Shown here: one piece after another, positions 26,298 through 35,107 of the stretch
How the letters are laid out: every line of letters begins with the position of its first letter
Position numbering within the stretch: the stretch's first letter is position 1
NCBI GenBank assembly: GCA_017993835.1
Contig: JAGOLX010000013.1
Span: 1 to 64,000 of the forward strand
Direction of reading: 5' to 3'
DNA: 64,000 nucleotides
DNA from: Phycisphaerae bacterium
GTDB taxonomy: Bacteria > Planctomycetota > Phycisphaerae > Sedimentisphaerales > Anaerobacaceae
Notes under the pieces: model-generated
Seen by the model: the letters and a program-made list of their open reading frames with translations, nothing else
What the model was told of the DNA's origin: nothing
Database searches by the model: none
Program-made: the position numbers and the translations under genes

Positions 26298-27657
26298 TGC
26301 CTCCCCACTCGGGCCGCCCTCGCAGGGTCACAACCAGAAAACTCACCATGATCACGGACCAGGATAGGAAGAAGCCTACATACGCCAACGAGGCGCCGAC
26401 GACCCCGAACGCTTTCACAAACAGAAACAACAAGCAAAAATAGAAGATCGTCGCCGCCAGATTGGCGAAGAACGATTTCCTCGCCAGCCCCATGGCGAGC
26501 AAGGAAGGCGTGAGCGTGAAACTACATAGGAACACCACCATGGCCAGCATGTAGACTACCGTCACCCAGTAGGCATCTTGAAACGCAGGTCCCACTGTGA
26601 GCTGGATGATCCACCGTCCAAGCAGGACAAACACAAACCATCCGGCAGATGCGGCCGTGCCGGTGAACAGAGTTGTTCTCTTGATCAGGGAGACGAAACG
26701 CTTCCTGTCCGCCTGAGCCCAGGACCGAGCCAGTTCCGGGTAGATCGACTGCGACAACGGGTCCGACAACTTGGGCAACGCACTGGAAAACTGCTTGGCC
26801 ACATTGAAAAGCCCCAGCGCCGCCGGGGTCGTGAGTCCGGCTATGAACAAGCCGTCGGCCTCGCGAGAAAGCATCCGAACCGTCATGGTCAGATTCGTAG
26901 TCCATACATAATCCCAGATCCCCGGAAACTTGGTGCGAATCCCCCGCAGCGGCTCCCGAACGACGTTGCCGACGCCCTGTTTGCGCAGGACCCAGAGCGA
27001 GGCAAAGACCTGGTACAACTGGCCGACGACACCAGTAATCAGGTAGACCACAACGAAGCCGGCCAAGCTCTGCCTTGTCAGCAGGCACCCGAGAACTCCG
27101 ACCAGTCTGACCACAGCACTGAGGATCGCCGTATAGCTCAGCAGATCGAACCGGTCGAACAGACGCAGGATGCCGATTGGCGTACCGGTCAAGCCAAAGA
27201 GAATCAGCACGCTATACAACACCAGCAGGGACCGCACCGACGGGTCCCAGCCCAGCAGGCCCACGACGGGACCGGCAAGCACCATCGCGACGACCGTCCC
27301 CACGATCGCGCTGCTGATGTCCAAACAGAACCCGAATTTGATGAGTTGCCGCAAGGCTTGGCGGTCGTCTTCCTCCAGGGCCTCGCTGCCGAACTTGATG
27401 ACAGCCTGCCACGCGTTGAACGTGACAAGTTTGCCGATGGTCAACTGGTAGACCAGAACCAGTGCCAGAATCCCATAGTTCGCTGGGCCAAGGGCCCGCG
27501 CCGTCAGTACGGTGACAACAAGCCCCGTGGCGGCCGCGAGCACATTGGCGGAAAGCAGCTTTCCCGCGTTAATGAACAAACGACGGAAAACGTCGTCCTT
27601 GAACCACGCCAAGACTCTCCGCCAATTCCCGATAAACCAATCAGCAATCGCTTCCAT
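26278..27657 (-). CDS. Wzx-like oligosaccharide flippase
   Basis: A 459-residue polytopic protein of the MOP/polysaccharide-transporter type with about twelve membrane segments, for example FINAGKLLSANVLAAATGLVV at the N-terminus. The hydrophilic loop SREADGLFIAGLTTPAALG and VAKQFSSALPKLSDPLSQSI-YPEL are typical family features. It moves lipid-linked repeat units across the inner membrane. It overlaps the propeller gene downstream and follows the Wzz-like gene after 144 bp. Confidence 0.88.
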   Translation of the reverse strand: MEAIADWFIGNWRRVLAWFKDDVFRRLFINAGKLLSANVLAAATGLVVTVLTARALGPANYGILALVLVYQLTIGKLVTFNAWQAVIKFGSEALEEDDRQALRQLIKFGFCLDISSAIVGTVVAMVLAGPVVGLLGWDPSVRSLLVLYSVLILFGLTGTPIGILRLFDRFDLLSYTAILSAVVRLVGVLGCLLTRQSLAGFVVVYLITGVVGQLYQVFASLWVLRKQGVGNVVREPLRGIRTKFPGIWDYVWTTNLTMTVRMLSREADGLFIAGLTTPAALGLFNVAKQFSSALPKLSDPLSQSIYPELARSWAQADRKRFVSLIKRTTLFTGTAASAGWFVFVLLGRWIIQLTVGPAFQDAYWVTVVYMLAMVVFLCSFTLTPSLLAMGLARKSFFANLAATIFYFCLLFLFVKAFGVVGASLAYVGFFLSWSVIMVSFLVVTLRGRPEWGGNAVEHC

Positions 27658-27801
27658 CAGTCAATTCTGTATGCAGCCCATCGTCTGTTTGCACCATCTG
27701 CCTTCCCGTTAGTCCAGACTCCGTCCCCGTCGGTTGCAGGAACCGACGCGATGTATCCCACCGCAAACAAGGACCTGCGGCAGAATCCGTTCTTCGCTCC
27801 G

Positions 27802-28779
27802 CTATCCGGCGGTCGTGGGAGTCGCTGCCCTACCACTCGCTGCGGACTCGCCGGAACCAGAATGGCCCCGGCCGGACTCAACACGATCCTGTTCCCGCCG
27901 ACGACAAGCGAGGCAGTACTCCCGACTGAAGGCAAAGAAGGCCACACACAGGAATGCCACGATGCCGGCGAGAACCGCCTTCGTGATCGTGCCCTTGGCT
28001 TTTCGCATCTCGGGGGGATGAGCCATGTCGAGGACCTGGATCGTGGGCATGCTCTTGGCCTCCTCGATCCGGGCGAGCTCGAGCTCGCGCATGAGCAACT
28101 CGTAGAGCATCTCCTGGACCTGTGCCTCGCGGGCCGGGATGCTGTCAATCCGGCTGAGCTTCTGCTCGACCTCTTTGAGCCGAGTTTCGAGGAAGACTCG
28201 CTTGCTGGTCGCCTGGCCGACGGACAGTTTCTTGTTCAGCTTGTCCAGTTCCTCCACGTAGGCGTTGGCCATGGCCGCGGCCCGATTGGGATCGCGGTCT
28301 TCGACCGTGATCGAGACAATCCCCTCTTCGGATGCATTGATGTTCGTATATTTCCTCAGGACTCTCTCGGCCTTGAATCGGGATTCGTTCACGTCGTAGA
28401 CGTGGATCAGATCGAACCGGTCGATGATCGCATCGACCACGGTGTGGCTTTCGAGAATCCCCACGTACAGGTCCGCCACACTGGTCGAGTCCATCATGCT
28501 CCGCAACAGGGCCCCCTCGGTCCCTCCCAACATGCTGGACAATCCTGTCTTGCCGCCAGACAGTTCCATAGGCGGGACAATCGAAGCCTTGGCGACATAG
28601 GTGGGCGGCCAGAGATAGGAAATCGTTCCCGTCGCCGCCATCGCAAGGAAACAGACCAGCAGCATGGCCCATTTGTACTTGGCGAGCACTCGTACGTAGT
28701 TGAACAGGTCCAGTTCGTCATCCGCCCCACTGGTTCGGACCGGAGACACCCGATCCCCCTGCTGCCGACTGACAACCAT
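27802..28779 (-). CDS. Wzz/GumC-type chain-length determinant
   Basis: A 325-residue protein from ATG 28779 with GGGAGA upstream. One membrane helix lies near the N-terminus (WAMLLVCFLAMAATGTISYLW) and one near the C-terminus (AVLAGIVAFLCVAFFAF). A large periplasmic helical domain between them ends in PTIQVLDMAHPPEMRKAKGT, the usual proline-rich motif before the second helix. It controls polymer length in Wzy systems. It lacks a fused tyrosine-kinase domain, and no separate kinase gene is nearby. The last 40 residues are Arg/Ser/Gly-rich and weakly conserved. Confidence 0.88.
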   Translation of the reverse strand: MVVSRQQGDRVSPVRTSGADDELDLFNYVRVLAKYKWAMLLVCFLAMAATGTISYLWPPTYVAKASIVPPMELSGGKTGLSSMLGGTEGALLRSMMDSTSVADLYVGILESHTVVDAIIDRFDLIHVYDVNESRFKAERVLRKYTNINASEEGIVSITVEDRDPNRAAAMANAYVEELDKLNKKLSVGQATSKRVFLETRLKEVEQKLSRIDSIPAREAQVQEMLYELLMRELELARIEEAKSMPTIQVLDMAHPPEMRKAKGTITKAVLAGIVAFLCVAFFAFSREYCLACRRREQDRVESGRGHSGSGESAASGRAATPTTAG

Positions 28780-28812
28780 CCAATGTCTCCCGTTATTGCC
28801 TCAACGATCACG

Positions 28813-31437
28813 TTAGATCGCAAACACCACGCCGGCGGCGACGGCGATCTGGAAGATGATCTGCGTGATGTCCTTCGTCAGCCGCAGACGCAGGTACTTG
28901 TCGATCTTCCTGGGCACCACGATCGTGTCGCCCGGTTCCATCCGATGACTCATGAATCCGCCGAAAAACCAGGAATTGTGCTGAGAATCCCAGAACAGCA
29001 GCTTGCCGCGGTTGCCCTGGGTCATGCTGAACACGGTTCCGTCAGCTTTGATCACGCTGACCTGTTTCTTGTCGGCCTCCTTGGTCATCCCGCCCACGCG
29101 ATTCAAGTAGTAGCTCACCGTGCCCTCCTCGTCGTACAGCAGCGAAGTCGGGTTGAAGACCTCGCCGACCACGTGTACCACGCCGGGAGTCTGCGGGATC
29201 GTCAACACGTCCCCATCCTCCAGCTCGATGTCGTACTTGGCGCCCGTGAACTCGATCAGGGGCGTCAGGTGTACAACGACCCGTCCGGTGATCTCGACGG
29301 CGCGGAGTTTTTGCAGCAGAGCTTTCTTCGTCTCGAGCGCCGCCTGCTCGGTCTTGGCGGTGTCGGCCTCCAGGGACGCGCTGATCTGTTCCTGGGCGCT
29401 CGACAGCATGGACTCCTCGATCTGTCGGATCAGATCCTCGAGCCGACGACGTTGCACGATCTTGGCGCTCTCGCGGGTGAACACAGCACCGCGCAGATAC
29501 GCCTCTTTGGTGTAGCCTCCCGCCCTCTCGATCAGAGAGCTGAGCGTCTCGCCCTTTCGAATCGGATAGACCCCAGGGAACCGCACCTCGCCGGAGATCG
29601 TGGCACTGACGTCAAACAACAGATCCGGGATCGGACGGACGACCAGGCGGTCGTAATCGCGCAGCGCCAGATTGTGCTCCGGATCGCCGGCCAGGGCCTT
29701 CTCCAGGTCGATGTCGATCTTCTCCGTGGTCAGCCCCTCCTGGCTGACGTGGCTGCGCGTGACTTCCGCCGTGCGAAGATAGGCGTTCTTCCGGAGTCCG
29801 CCGGCGGCATCGATCAGGTCACTCACCTTCATGCCGGGCACGAGACGGTATTGATTGGGGTCGAAGACCAGACCTGTGACGGTCACGCTCTGCGAGATCC
29901 TCTCGTCCCAGCGGAACACGCGAATCGTGTCGTACTGGACGAGTTCCAGGTCCTGGGATTGATCGCCGGCAAGCAACGCGCCGAGCTGAAAGGGAATGAT
30001 GACGGGATGCAGATCCGGAGGGATGAGCCGTTCAATCTCCGCGCGTTCCACGTTCGGCTGCGGCAGGAGAACATCATACGAGGTCAGGAGGTCCCTCAGA
30101 TGCATGCCGGACACCCATTCGTACTTGCCGGGACGGACCACGTGACCGCCCAGATAGACCGTCCGCTCCTCGCGGACCGGCACCGCCAGAACCTTGACGA
30201 CGTCGCCATCCTGCAGGATCGTCGCCTCCTCGCCGGGCTGCTGGCCTCCCTGGCCGACTCGGGAAAGGTCGAAGTCCACCACAATTCGCCGTTCGTGATT
30301 CTGCACCCGCTCCACCTGCACGCGCTGGAGCCACCCGGCGAAGGTGATGCCGCCGGCCAAATCGAGCACCTGCTCGAGCGTCATGGGTCCAGCCATCTCG
30401 TAGATGGCCGGCTTCTTCACGTTTCCGGCAACCCCCACGACCGACCCGATCAACGGAACGAAGATCGTATCACCATCCTGAAGACGCTGATCCTTGCTCC
30501 TGTCCCCTCCCAGAAGAAGGTCATAGAGATCCATTTCAACCGGATCCTGGCCGTTGCGAGACAGCCGGATCCTTCTCAGTGTCCCGTTCTTCGAAGGCCC
30601 GCCGGCGGCGAACAGGGCGTTGAGCACGGTCGATAGCGAACTGACCGTATATGTCCCCGGCAGCGCGACCTCGCCCACGACGAAGACCTGGATCGTCCGC
30701 AACCGGTCCATGGCGACGGACATCTTGAAGTCCGTGAACTTGCGGGACAACTCATGCTGAAGGTAGTTCTCCATCTCGCCGAACTTCATGCCCCAGACCC
30801 GCAGAGCCCCCACCTCCGGCAGAACGATCTGACCGTTGCGATCCACCTGCACGGCATGCTGCGCGTCGGTTCGCCCCCACAGAGTCAGGGTGAACTGGTC
30901 GCCGGGCCCGATCACATAGTCCGGCCCCACCGGCACATTGGTCACCGGAGCGAAGGTCGTCGCAGGCGAGCCGAACACGTCGTATCCGAACTGCTTGATC
31001 TCGAGCGACACCTCTTTGACGCCCGGTTCGACCTGTCGGGACAGCAGCAACTCAATCCTCGACGGCGTCTCCGGTCCGCGCGGCACGCGAGTCTCCGACG
31101 GCACCCTTTCACCCGGCTCGCAGGGTTCGGACGGCGCGCGGGCGGCCGCCGGCTTCGCCAGTTGGTCCTTCGTCAGAGCGCCCTGTCCGGCCTGCGATGG
31201 GCTCGACATGGAGGACTTCAGCCCAGGGACGTCCAGGAGCGACTGGGCCACAACAGGCGACGGTTTCACTCCCAGACAGACCATCAGCGCAACGGCCAAG
31301 ACCCCTCCCAGCCGCAATCCCACGGACGCAGCAGGCAGTCGCCCCTCAGATCCCACACGGGCAGACGCCCCCCCCACTCCGCTCGCATCGCGCACAGATC
31401 GAGCTCTCAGCATGGCTGAAGGTACGCAGCCTCTCAT
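28813..31437 (-). CDS. Wza-like polysaccharide export protein with several SLBB domains
   Basis: An 874-residue protein, more than twice the usual Wza length. A signal peptide-like stretch (GGVLAVALMVCLGVKPSPVVA) lies near residues 44-64. The polysaccharide export domain is at about 170-260 (YVIGPGDQFTLTLWG). Several SLBB repeats follow, each with a V-x-G-x-V-x-x-P-G-x-Y pattern: VVGEVALPGTYTV, GNVKKPAIYEMA, GGHVVRPGKYEW, TGLVFDPNQYRLV, SGEVRFPGVYPI and VVGEVFNPTSLLY. It should form the outer-membrane export channel. No lipobox Cys is visible, unlike E. coli Wza. First gene of the EPS run. Confidence 0.88.
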   Translation of the reverse strand: MRGCVPSAMLRARSVRDASGVGGASARVGSEGRLPAASVGLRLGGVLAVALMVCLGVKPSPVVAQSLLDVPGLKSSMSSPSQAGQGALTKDQLAKPAAARAPSEPCEPGERVPSETRVPRGPETPSRIELLLSRQVEPGVKEVSLEIKQFGYDVFGSPATTFAPVTNVPVGPDYVIGPGDQFTLTLWGRTDAQHAVQVDRNGQIVLPEVGALRVWGMKFGEMENYLQHELSRKFTDFKMSVAMDRLRTIQVFVVGEVALPGTYTVSSLSTVLNALFAAGGPSKNGTLRRIRLSRNGQDPVEMDLYDLLLGGDRSKDQRLQDGDTIFVPLIGSVVGVAGNVKKPAIYEMAGPMTLEQVLDLAGGITFAGWLQRVQVERVQNHERRIVVDFDLSRVGQGGQQPGEEATILQDGDVVKVLAVPVREERTVYLGGHVVRPGKYEWVSGMHLRDLLTSYDVLLPQPNVERAEIERLIPPDLHPVIIPFQLGALLAGDQSQDLELVQYDTIRVFRWDERISQSVTVTGLVFDPNQYRLVPGMKVSDLIDAAGGLRKNAYLRTAEVTRSHVSQEGLTTEKIDIDLEKALAGDPEHNLALRDYDRLVVRPIPDLLFDVSATISGEVRFPGVYPIRKGETLSSLIERAGGYTKEAYLRGAVFTRESAKIVQRRRLEDLIRQIEESMLSSAQEQISASLEADTAKTEQAALETKKALLQKLRAVEITGRVVVHLTPLIEFTGAKYDIELEDGDVLTIPQTPGVVHVVGEVFNPTSLLYDEEGTVSYYLNRVGGMTKEADKKQVSVIKADGTVFSMTQGNRGKLLFWDSQHNSWFFGGFMSHRMEPGDTIVVPRKIDKYLRLRLTKDITQIIFQIAVAAGVVFAI

Positions 31438-31687
31438 TACTCACACACTCCTTTGCACGTTCACGAGACAACCCGGGGAGCCGTACAGAACTCCAAGGAC
31501 TTATCGAAACGACGAACCCCCCACGGCGTCCCTCAGTCATCACTATCGTCGTACGCCAGTCGATTCAGATCTCTCATCCTATAGGCTCCGGCACTCCTGT
31601 CAAGGCTTTTCCCAGTACTGATAACCGCCTTACCACAGCATAGTCCTTGACCACGACAAGGGGATCGATTAGTCTCCTCACTGCCTT

Positions 31688-33217
31688 ATGGAGTACCACA
31701 ACAGGGATGCTACAGTTCGAATGATGCGACAGACTGCAGCGGTTGGGATGCTGCTGCTTCTGAACGCGCCGGTGTTCGCCCTGGTGTCCACCAATGTCCC
31801 GCTCGATCATTGGAGCTACGCTGCGGTGGACAAGCTGGCGGATTACGGGTTGATCGACGGTTCCATGCTCACCATCCGCCCCATTTCCCGAGTCGAGATG
31901 GCTCGCCACGTCGGCCAGGCAATGCTGACCATCGCCCAGAAGGAGGACATGCCCCCGATCCTGGTGTCCATCGTGAATCGACTCAAGAGGGAATACGAGG
32001 CAGAACTAATGCTCATGGGTTTGCTCGACGGCTGGCACAGCGAGTCCTTCATCAAGCCCGTGGAAGACCCCTACGTCCGATATCTGTACGCGGACCGCAC
32101 GCCGGACCTGGAGAACATGCGCGGCGACGAGTTCCAGCGGAAGTCGAATTACCGGACTGGTTTCGCCACGCGGGGGACACTGGGGAATCTGTTCGCCTTC
32201 TATCTGCATCCAGAGTATGCCGATTCCTCGCAAATCGACGGCGACGTGGACTTGGTCGAAGCCTACGGCAAGGCCATGGTCGGCCCGCTCGAAGTCGAGG
32301 CCGGCAAGGACTCTCTCTGGTGGGGACCCGGACGCGGCGGCTCGATCCTCATGAGCAACAACACACAGCCCTTCACCCTGGTCAAGGTGACCAATCCGCA
32401 GCCCATCCAGCTTCCCTGGATCTTCCGCACCATCGGTCCGGTCAAGGCGCAGTGGTTCCTTACGGAGCTGGAGGAAGATCGAGAGATCCCGGAGGCGAAG
32501 TTTTCCGGCATCCGTCTGAATGCCAAACCCCATCCGCTCGTCGAGTTGGGGGCATCCAGGGTTGTGATGTTTGGGGGCCGTGGCGTTCCCAGGGTGGATC
32601 TGTACGACTACGCCAAGATGTTCGTGGCCACGGACGAGCAGGCGGAGAACAATCAACTCGCAGGATTCGACGCATCGCTGCTCTTGCCCATGGACCGCAT
32701 CCCATTCGGCAGGAGCCTCCCCCTGCGGTCCGTCAGATTCTATGGGGACGCCGCCGGCGAAGACGAGGCGGGCGGCCTGCCGAGCAACTGGGGACTACTG
32801 GGCGGCCTGTCGTTCAATGACCTGTTCAAGACCGGACGAACCGATCTGCGTGTCGAGTACGCAGACAATCACGTCGGCGGCAAGCCGGACGTCTTCTACA
32901 ACCATGGCATGTACAAGTCCGGATACACATACGAAGACCGAATCATCGGTCACTACATGGGGACGGACTCGCGAGACGTGTTTGTACGCCTCTCGCACTA
33001 CCTCAGCGACAGCCTGATCCTGGACCTGACCTACAACTGTCAGACGCACAACCTCTCGGGACAGACACACCCGGAGGTTCATATCTATGAGTGCAGTCTG
33101 ACATTCTTCGCATCAGACAATTGGCGAGTGGGCGCCGACTATCGGTATGAGAACGGCGAAGGACCCGACGCACAGGACAACCACGTCTTTCAACTCCAGT
33201 TGGTGCGACGGTTCTGA
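31688..33217 (+). CDS. Wzi-type capsule assembly outer-membrane protein
   Basis: A 509-residue protein with a hydrophobic start (MMRQTAAVGMLLLLNAPVFA), so translation may begin at 31721 rather than 31688. An N-terminal SLH-like segment (DHWSYAAVDKLADYGLIDG) precedes a beta-barrel of Wzi type, with VEAGKDSLWWGPGRGGSIL as the conserved plug/barrel motif and GADYRYENGEGPDAQDNHVF with an aromatic C-terminus (VRRF). Wzi anchors capsule polysaccharide to the cell surface. It is divergent from the Wza gene across a 250-bp promoter region and converges with fliS, 7 bp away. Confidence 0.85.
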   Translation: MEYHNRDATVRMMRQTAAVGMLLLLNAPVFALVSTNVPLDHWSYAAVDKLADYGLIDGSMLTIRPISRVEMARHVGQAMLTIAQKEDMPPILVSIVNRLKREYEAELMLMGLLDGWHSESFIKPVEDPYVRYLYADRTPDLENMRGDEFQRKSNYRTGFATRGTLGNLFAFYLHPEYADSSQIDGDVDLVEAYGKAMVGPLEVEAGKDSLWWGPGRGGSILMSNNTQPFTLVKVTNPQPIQLPWIFRTIGPVKAQWFLTELEEDREIPEAKFSGIRLNAKPHPLVELGASRVVMFGGRGVPRVDLYDYAKMFVATDEQAENNQLAGFDASLLLPMDRIPFGRSLPLRSVRFYGDAAGEDEAGGLPSNWGLLGGLSFNDLFKTGRTDLRVEYADNHVGGKPDVFYNHGMYKSGYTYEDRIIGHYMGTDSRDVFVRLSHYLSDSLILDLTYNCQTHNLSGQTHPEVHIYECSLTFFASDNWRVGADYRYENGEGPDAQDNHVFQLQLVRRF

Positions 33218-33224
33218 CCGCCGA

Positions 33225-33584
33225 TCATCCGGTGACGGTCTGCCAGCCCTGATTCAATTCCTCCATCAGGGCGATCACTTCCCGGATCATCTGGGGGTCC
33301 CGTTTCGTGTTGGCTTGGCGCAAACGGCGATTCATGAACATGTACAGACTCCGGAGGTTCTGAGCGATCTCGCCTCCGTTGTCCATGTCCAGCACACCGT
33401 TTAGTTCGTTGAGGATATCGTGGGCTCGATTGATGTACTGCCCCTTCGCCGCGTAGTTCCCCGCCTCCAGCTCCTTGATGGCCAGCTTGAGGAACTTGAT
33501 CGCGCCATCATACAGCATGACGATCAGGCGGCCCTTGCTCTGCGTTGTCACGGCCACCTGCTGGTACGCATCCATTGCCTTCAT
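33225..33584 (-). CDS. fliS: Flagellin export chaperone FliS
   Basis: About 119 residues from ATG 33584 (MKAMDAYQQV), chosen because GGGAGA lies seven bases upstream; the longer frame to 33629 includes two more ATGs with poorer spacing. It matches FliS: AYQQVAVTTQSKGRLIVMLYDGAIKFLKLA, split across two helices, then AAKGQYINRAHDILNEL and LDMDNGGEIAQNLRSLYMFM. FliS keeps flagellin unfolded before export. It lies downstream of the flagellin gene, separated by a strong hairpin. Confidence 0.93.
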   Translation of the reverse strand: MKAMDAYQQVAVTTQSKGRLIVMLYDGAIKFLKLAIKELEAGNYAAKGQYINRAHDILNELNGVLDMDNGGEIAQNLRSLYMFMNRRLRQANTKRDPQMIREVIALMEELNQGWQTVTG

Positions 33585-33723
33585 ACACATGTCTCCCGTA
33601 GCGAGAACATCCGTTGGGGTCACCAGCACAATCGTTGGCAGGAGACCCCGCCATCCATGGCTTCATCGTCTGCGGCGTGGGGGATCTCGCCGCGCGGCAC
33701 ACCCTGCGGGCAGAGTATCAACA

Positions 33724-33760
33724 GGGAGATGACTGGCGCTGTTCACGCCAGCCATCTCCC
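33724..33760 (-). terminator. Strong hairpin between flagellin and fliS
   Basis: GGGAGATGACTGGCG (33724-33738) pairs with CGCCAGCCATCTCCC (33746-33760), a 15-bp stem with one mismatch and a 7-nt loop. On the minus strand it follows the flagellin stop by about 35 bp. A T-tract is weak, but the stem is strong enough to stop or attenuate transcription before fliS. Confidence 0.75.
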
Positions 33761-33795
33761 GTGGTTGTTGTTATCGGGCCATTCTACCTCGCCGA

Positions 33796-34605
33796 CTACC
33801 GCAACAGCGTCAAGGCCATCTGCGGAATGGAGTTGGCCTGGGCCAGCATCGCCGTGCCCGCCTGCGACAACACCTGGTTGCGGGTGAGGGTCGCCATTTC
33901 GGTTGCCACATCGACATCCGAAATGCGGGATTCGGCCGTGCTGAGGTTCTCCGCCTGGATGTCGAGCACTTGTCCCGTGCTTTCCAGACGGTTGATGTTG
34001 TAACCGAACTTCGCTCGGGCCGTATCCTTGGTGTTGATGGCGCTGTCCAGAGCCGTCAGGGCCGCCCTGGCGCTCGCGGCGGTCGTGACCGCCAGGCCGC
34101 TGATCCCCAGGCCGGCCTTCGTCATCTTGCTGCCTACGATGTCGATCTTGTCGGTGGCCCCACCGAAGTGAACCGACACGGTGGCCGAGTTGTCGAGCAT
34201 CTTGATGCCGTTGAAGTCCGTCGCCGCGGCAATACGCTCGATCTCGTTGGCCAACTGGTCAAACTCGTTGTCCATGATGACCCGCTGGGCGGACGAATAC
34301 GAACCCGTAGACGCCTGCTCAGCCAACTGCTGCATACGAACGAGGATGTTATCGATGACCTGCATCGCGCCTTCCATGGTCTGCAGCATGCTGACGCCGT
34401 CCTCGGCGTTTCTCGCACCTTGTTCCAGCACGGCGATATCGGCACGCATCAGTTCGCGTACGGCCATGCCCGCAGCATCATCGGCGGCGGTGTTGATGCG
34501 AAGGCCCGACGAGAGCCTCTCGACCGAGGTGGCCAAGGCATCGTAGCTGCCGCCCAGATATCGGGCAGCGTTTGCCGCCATGAGGTTGTTCTTAATTGCT
34601 AACAT
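33796..34605 (-). CDS. fliC: Flagellin
   Basis: A 269-residue, minimal-length flagellin. The conserved N-terminal D0/D1 helix (LAIKNNLMAANAARYL, SVERLSSGLRINTAADDAAG) and the C-terminal D1/D0 helix (NLSTAESRISDVDVATEMAT, NQVLSQAGTAMLAQAN) are intact. The surface D2/D3 region is almost absent. AAGGAG is seven bases before the ATG. A sigma-28-like promoter lies upstream. It is the only flagellin gene in the window, so filaments would be made of this short type or of others encoded elsewhere. Confidence 0.95.
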   Translation of the reverse strand: MLAIKNNLMAANAARYLGGSYDALATSVERLSSGLRINTAADDAAGMAVRELMRADIAVLEQGARNAEDGVSMLQTMEGAMQVIDNILVRMQQLAEQASTGSYSSAQRVIMDNEFDQLANEIERIAAATDFNGIKMLDNSATVSVHFGGATDKIDIVGSKMTKAGLGISGLAVTTAASARAALTALDSAINTKDTARAKFGYNINRLESTGQVLDIQAENLSTAESRISDVDVATEMATLTRNQVLSQAGTAMLAQANSIPQMALTLLR

Positions 34606-34700
34606 GCTTACGACTCCTTAAAAGAAAGACCCCAATATGGCCCTTACGAGAGCGTTCAATTGTTTCAGTGCACACCAAGGGTGTTGCCCTTTACTGCTGA

Positions 34701-34727
34701 TTATCGATGGAAAGATGGGAGACTTAA
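34701..34727 (-). promoter_or_regulatory. Sigma-28-like flagellin promoter
   Basis: On the minus strand TTAAGTCT (34727-34720), an 11-bp spacer and ATCGATAA (34708-34701) match the sigma-28 consensus TAAAGTTT-N11-GCCGATAA at 6 of 8 positions in each box with exact spacing. It sits about 95 bp before the flagellin ATG. Confidence 0.6.
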
Positions 34728-35107
34728 GGGGGATGCACACTTCGAATCTAGACAAAAAGGGCCAGACCACTAAAATACGGCGAGATGAGGTTGATAGGGC
34801 CATCCCCGACTCGATACCGCGGTGTGAACCGGGGAAAAAAATTTCCGCCCTCTCCTCGCATCGATCCCGGAATCCTGCTTCAACGCAGGGAACCCGATTG
34901 ACCGGGTCGCGTCCTCGGCCCGAGCGGGACGGGCACGGCTTTTCTCATGCGAATCGGCCTTGATGGCCGATAATGCAGGTGAGGGCGTGGTCGATATGGA
35001 TGATCCACGCCGCCTGCGCAGCGGGCCCGTTCTCCGAATGGAGAGACAGCCAACCGCCGCGACGGGCGCAAGAAAACACCGAGAAGGGGTCCACACATCC
35101 TGTTCGG
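34728..35107 (+). other. Gap between flagellin promoter and glycosyltransferase
   Basis: About 380 bp with no supported gene. It should carry the promoter of the plus-strand glycosyltransferase, but no clear consensus was found. Confidence 0.5.

Noticed and set aside
26578-30636. Very long plus-strand frame (about 1,350 codons) opposite the flippase, Wzz and Wza genes
   Set aside because: It is antisense to three recognisable genes and is rich in Arg, His, Gln and Asp without domains. It reflects the high GC of the third codon positions.
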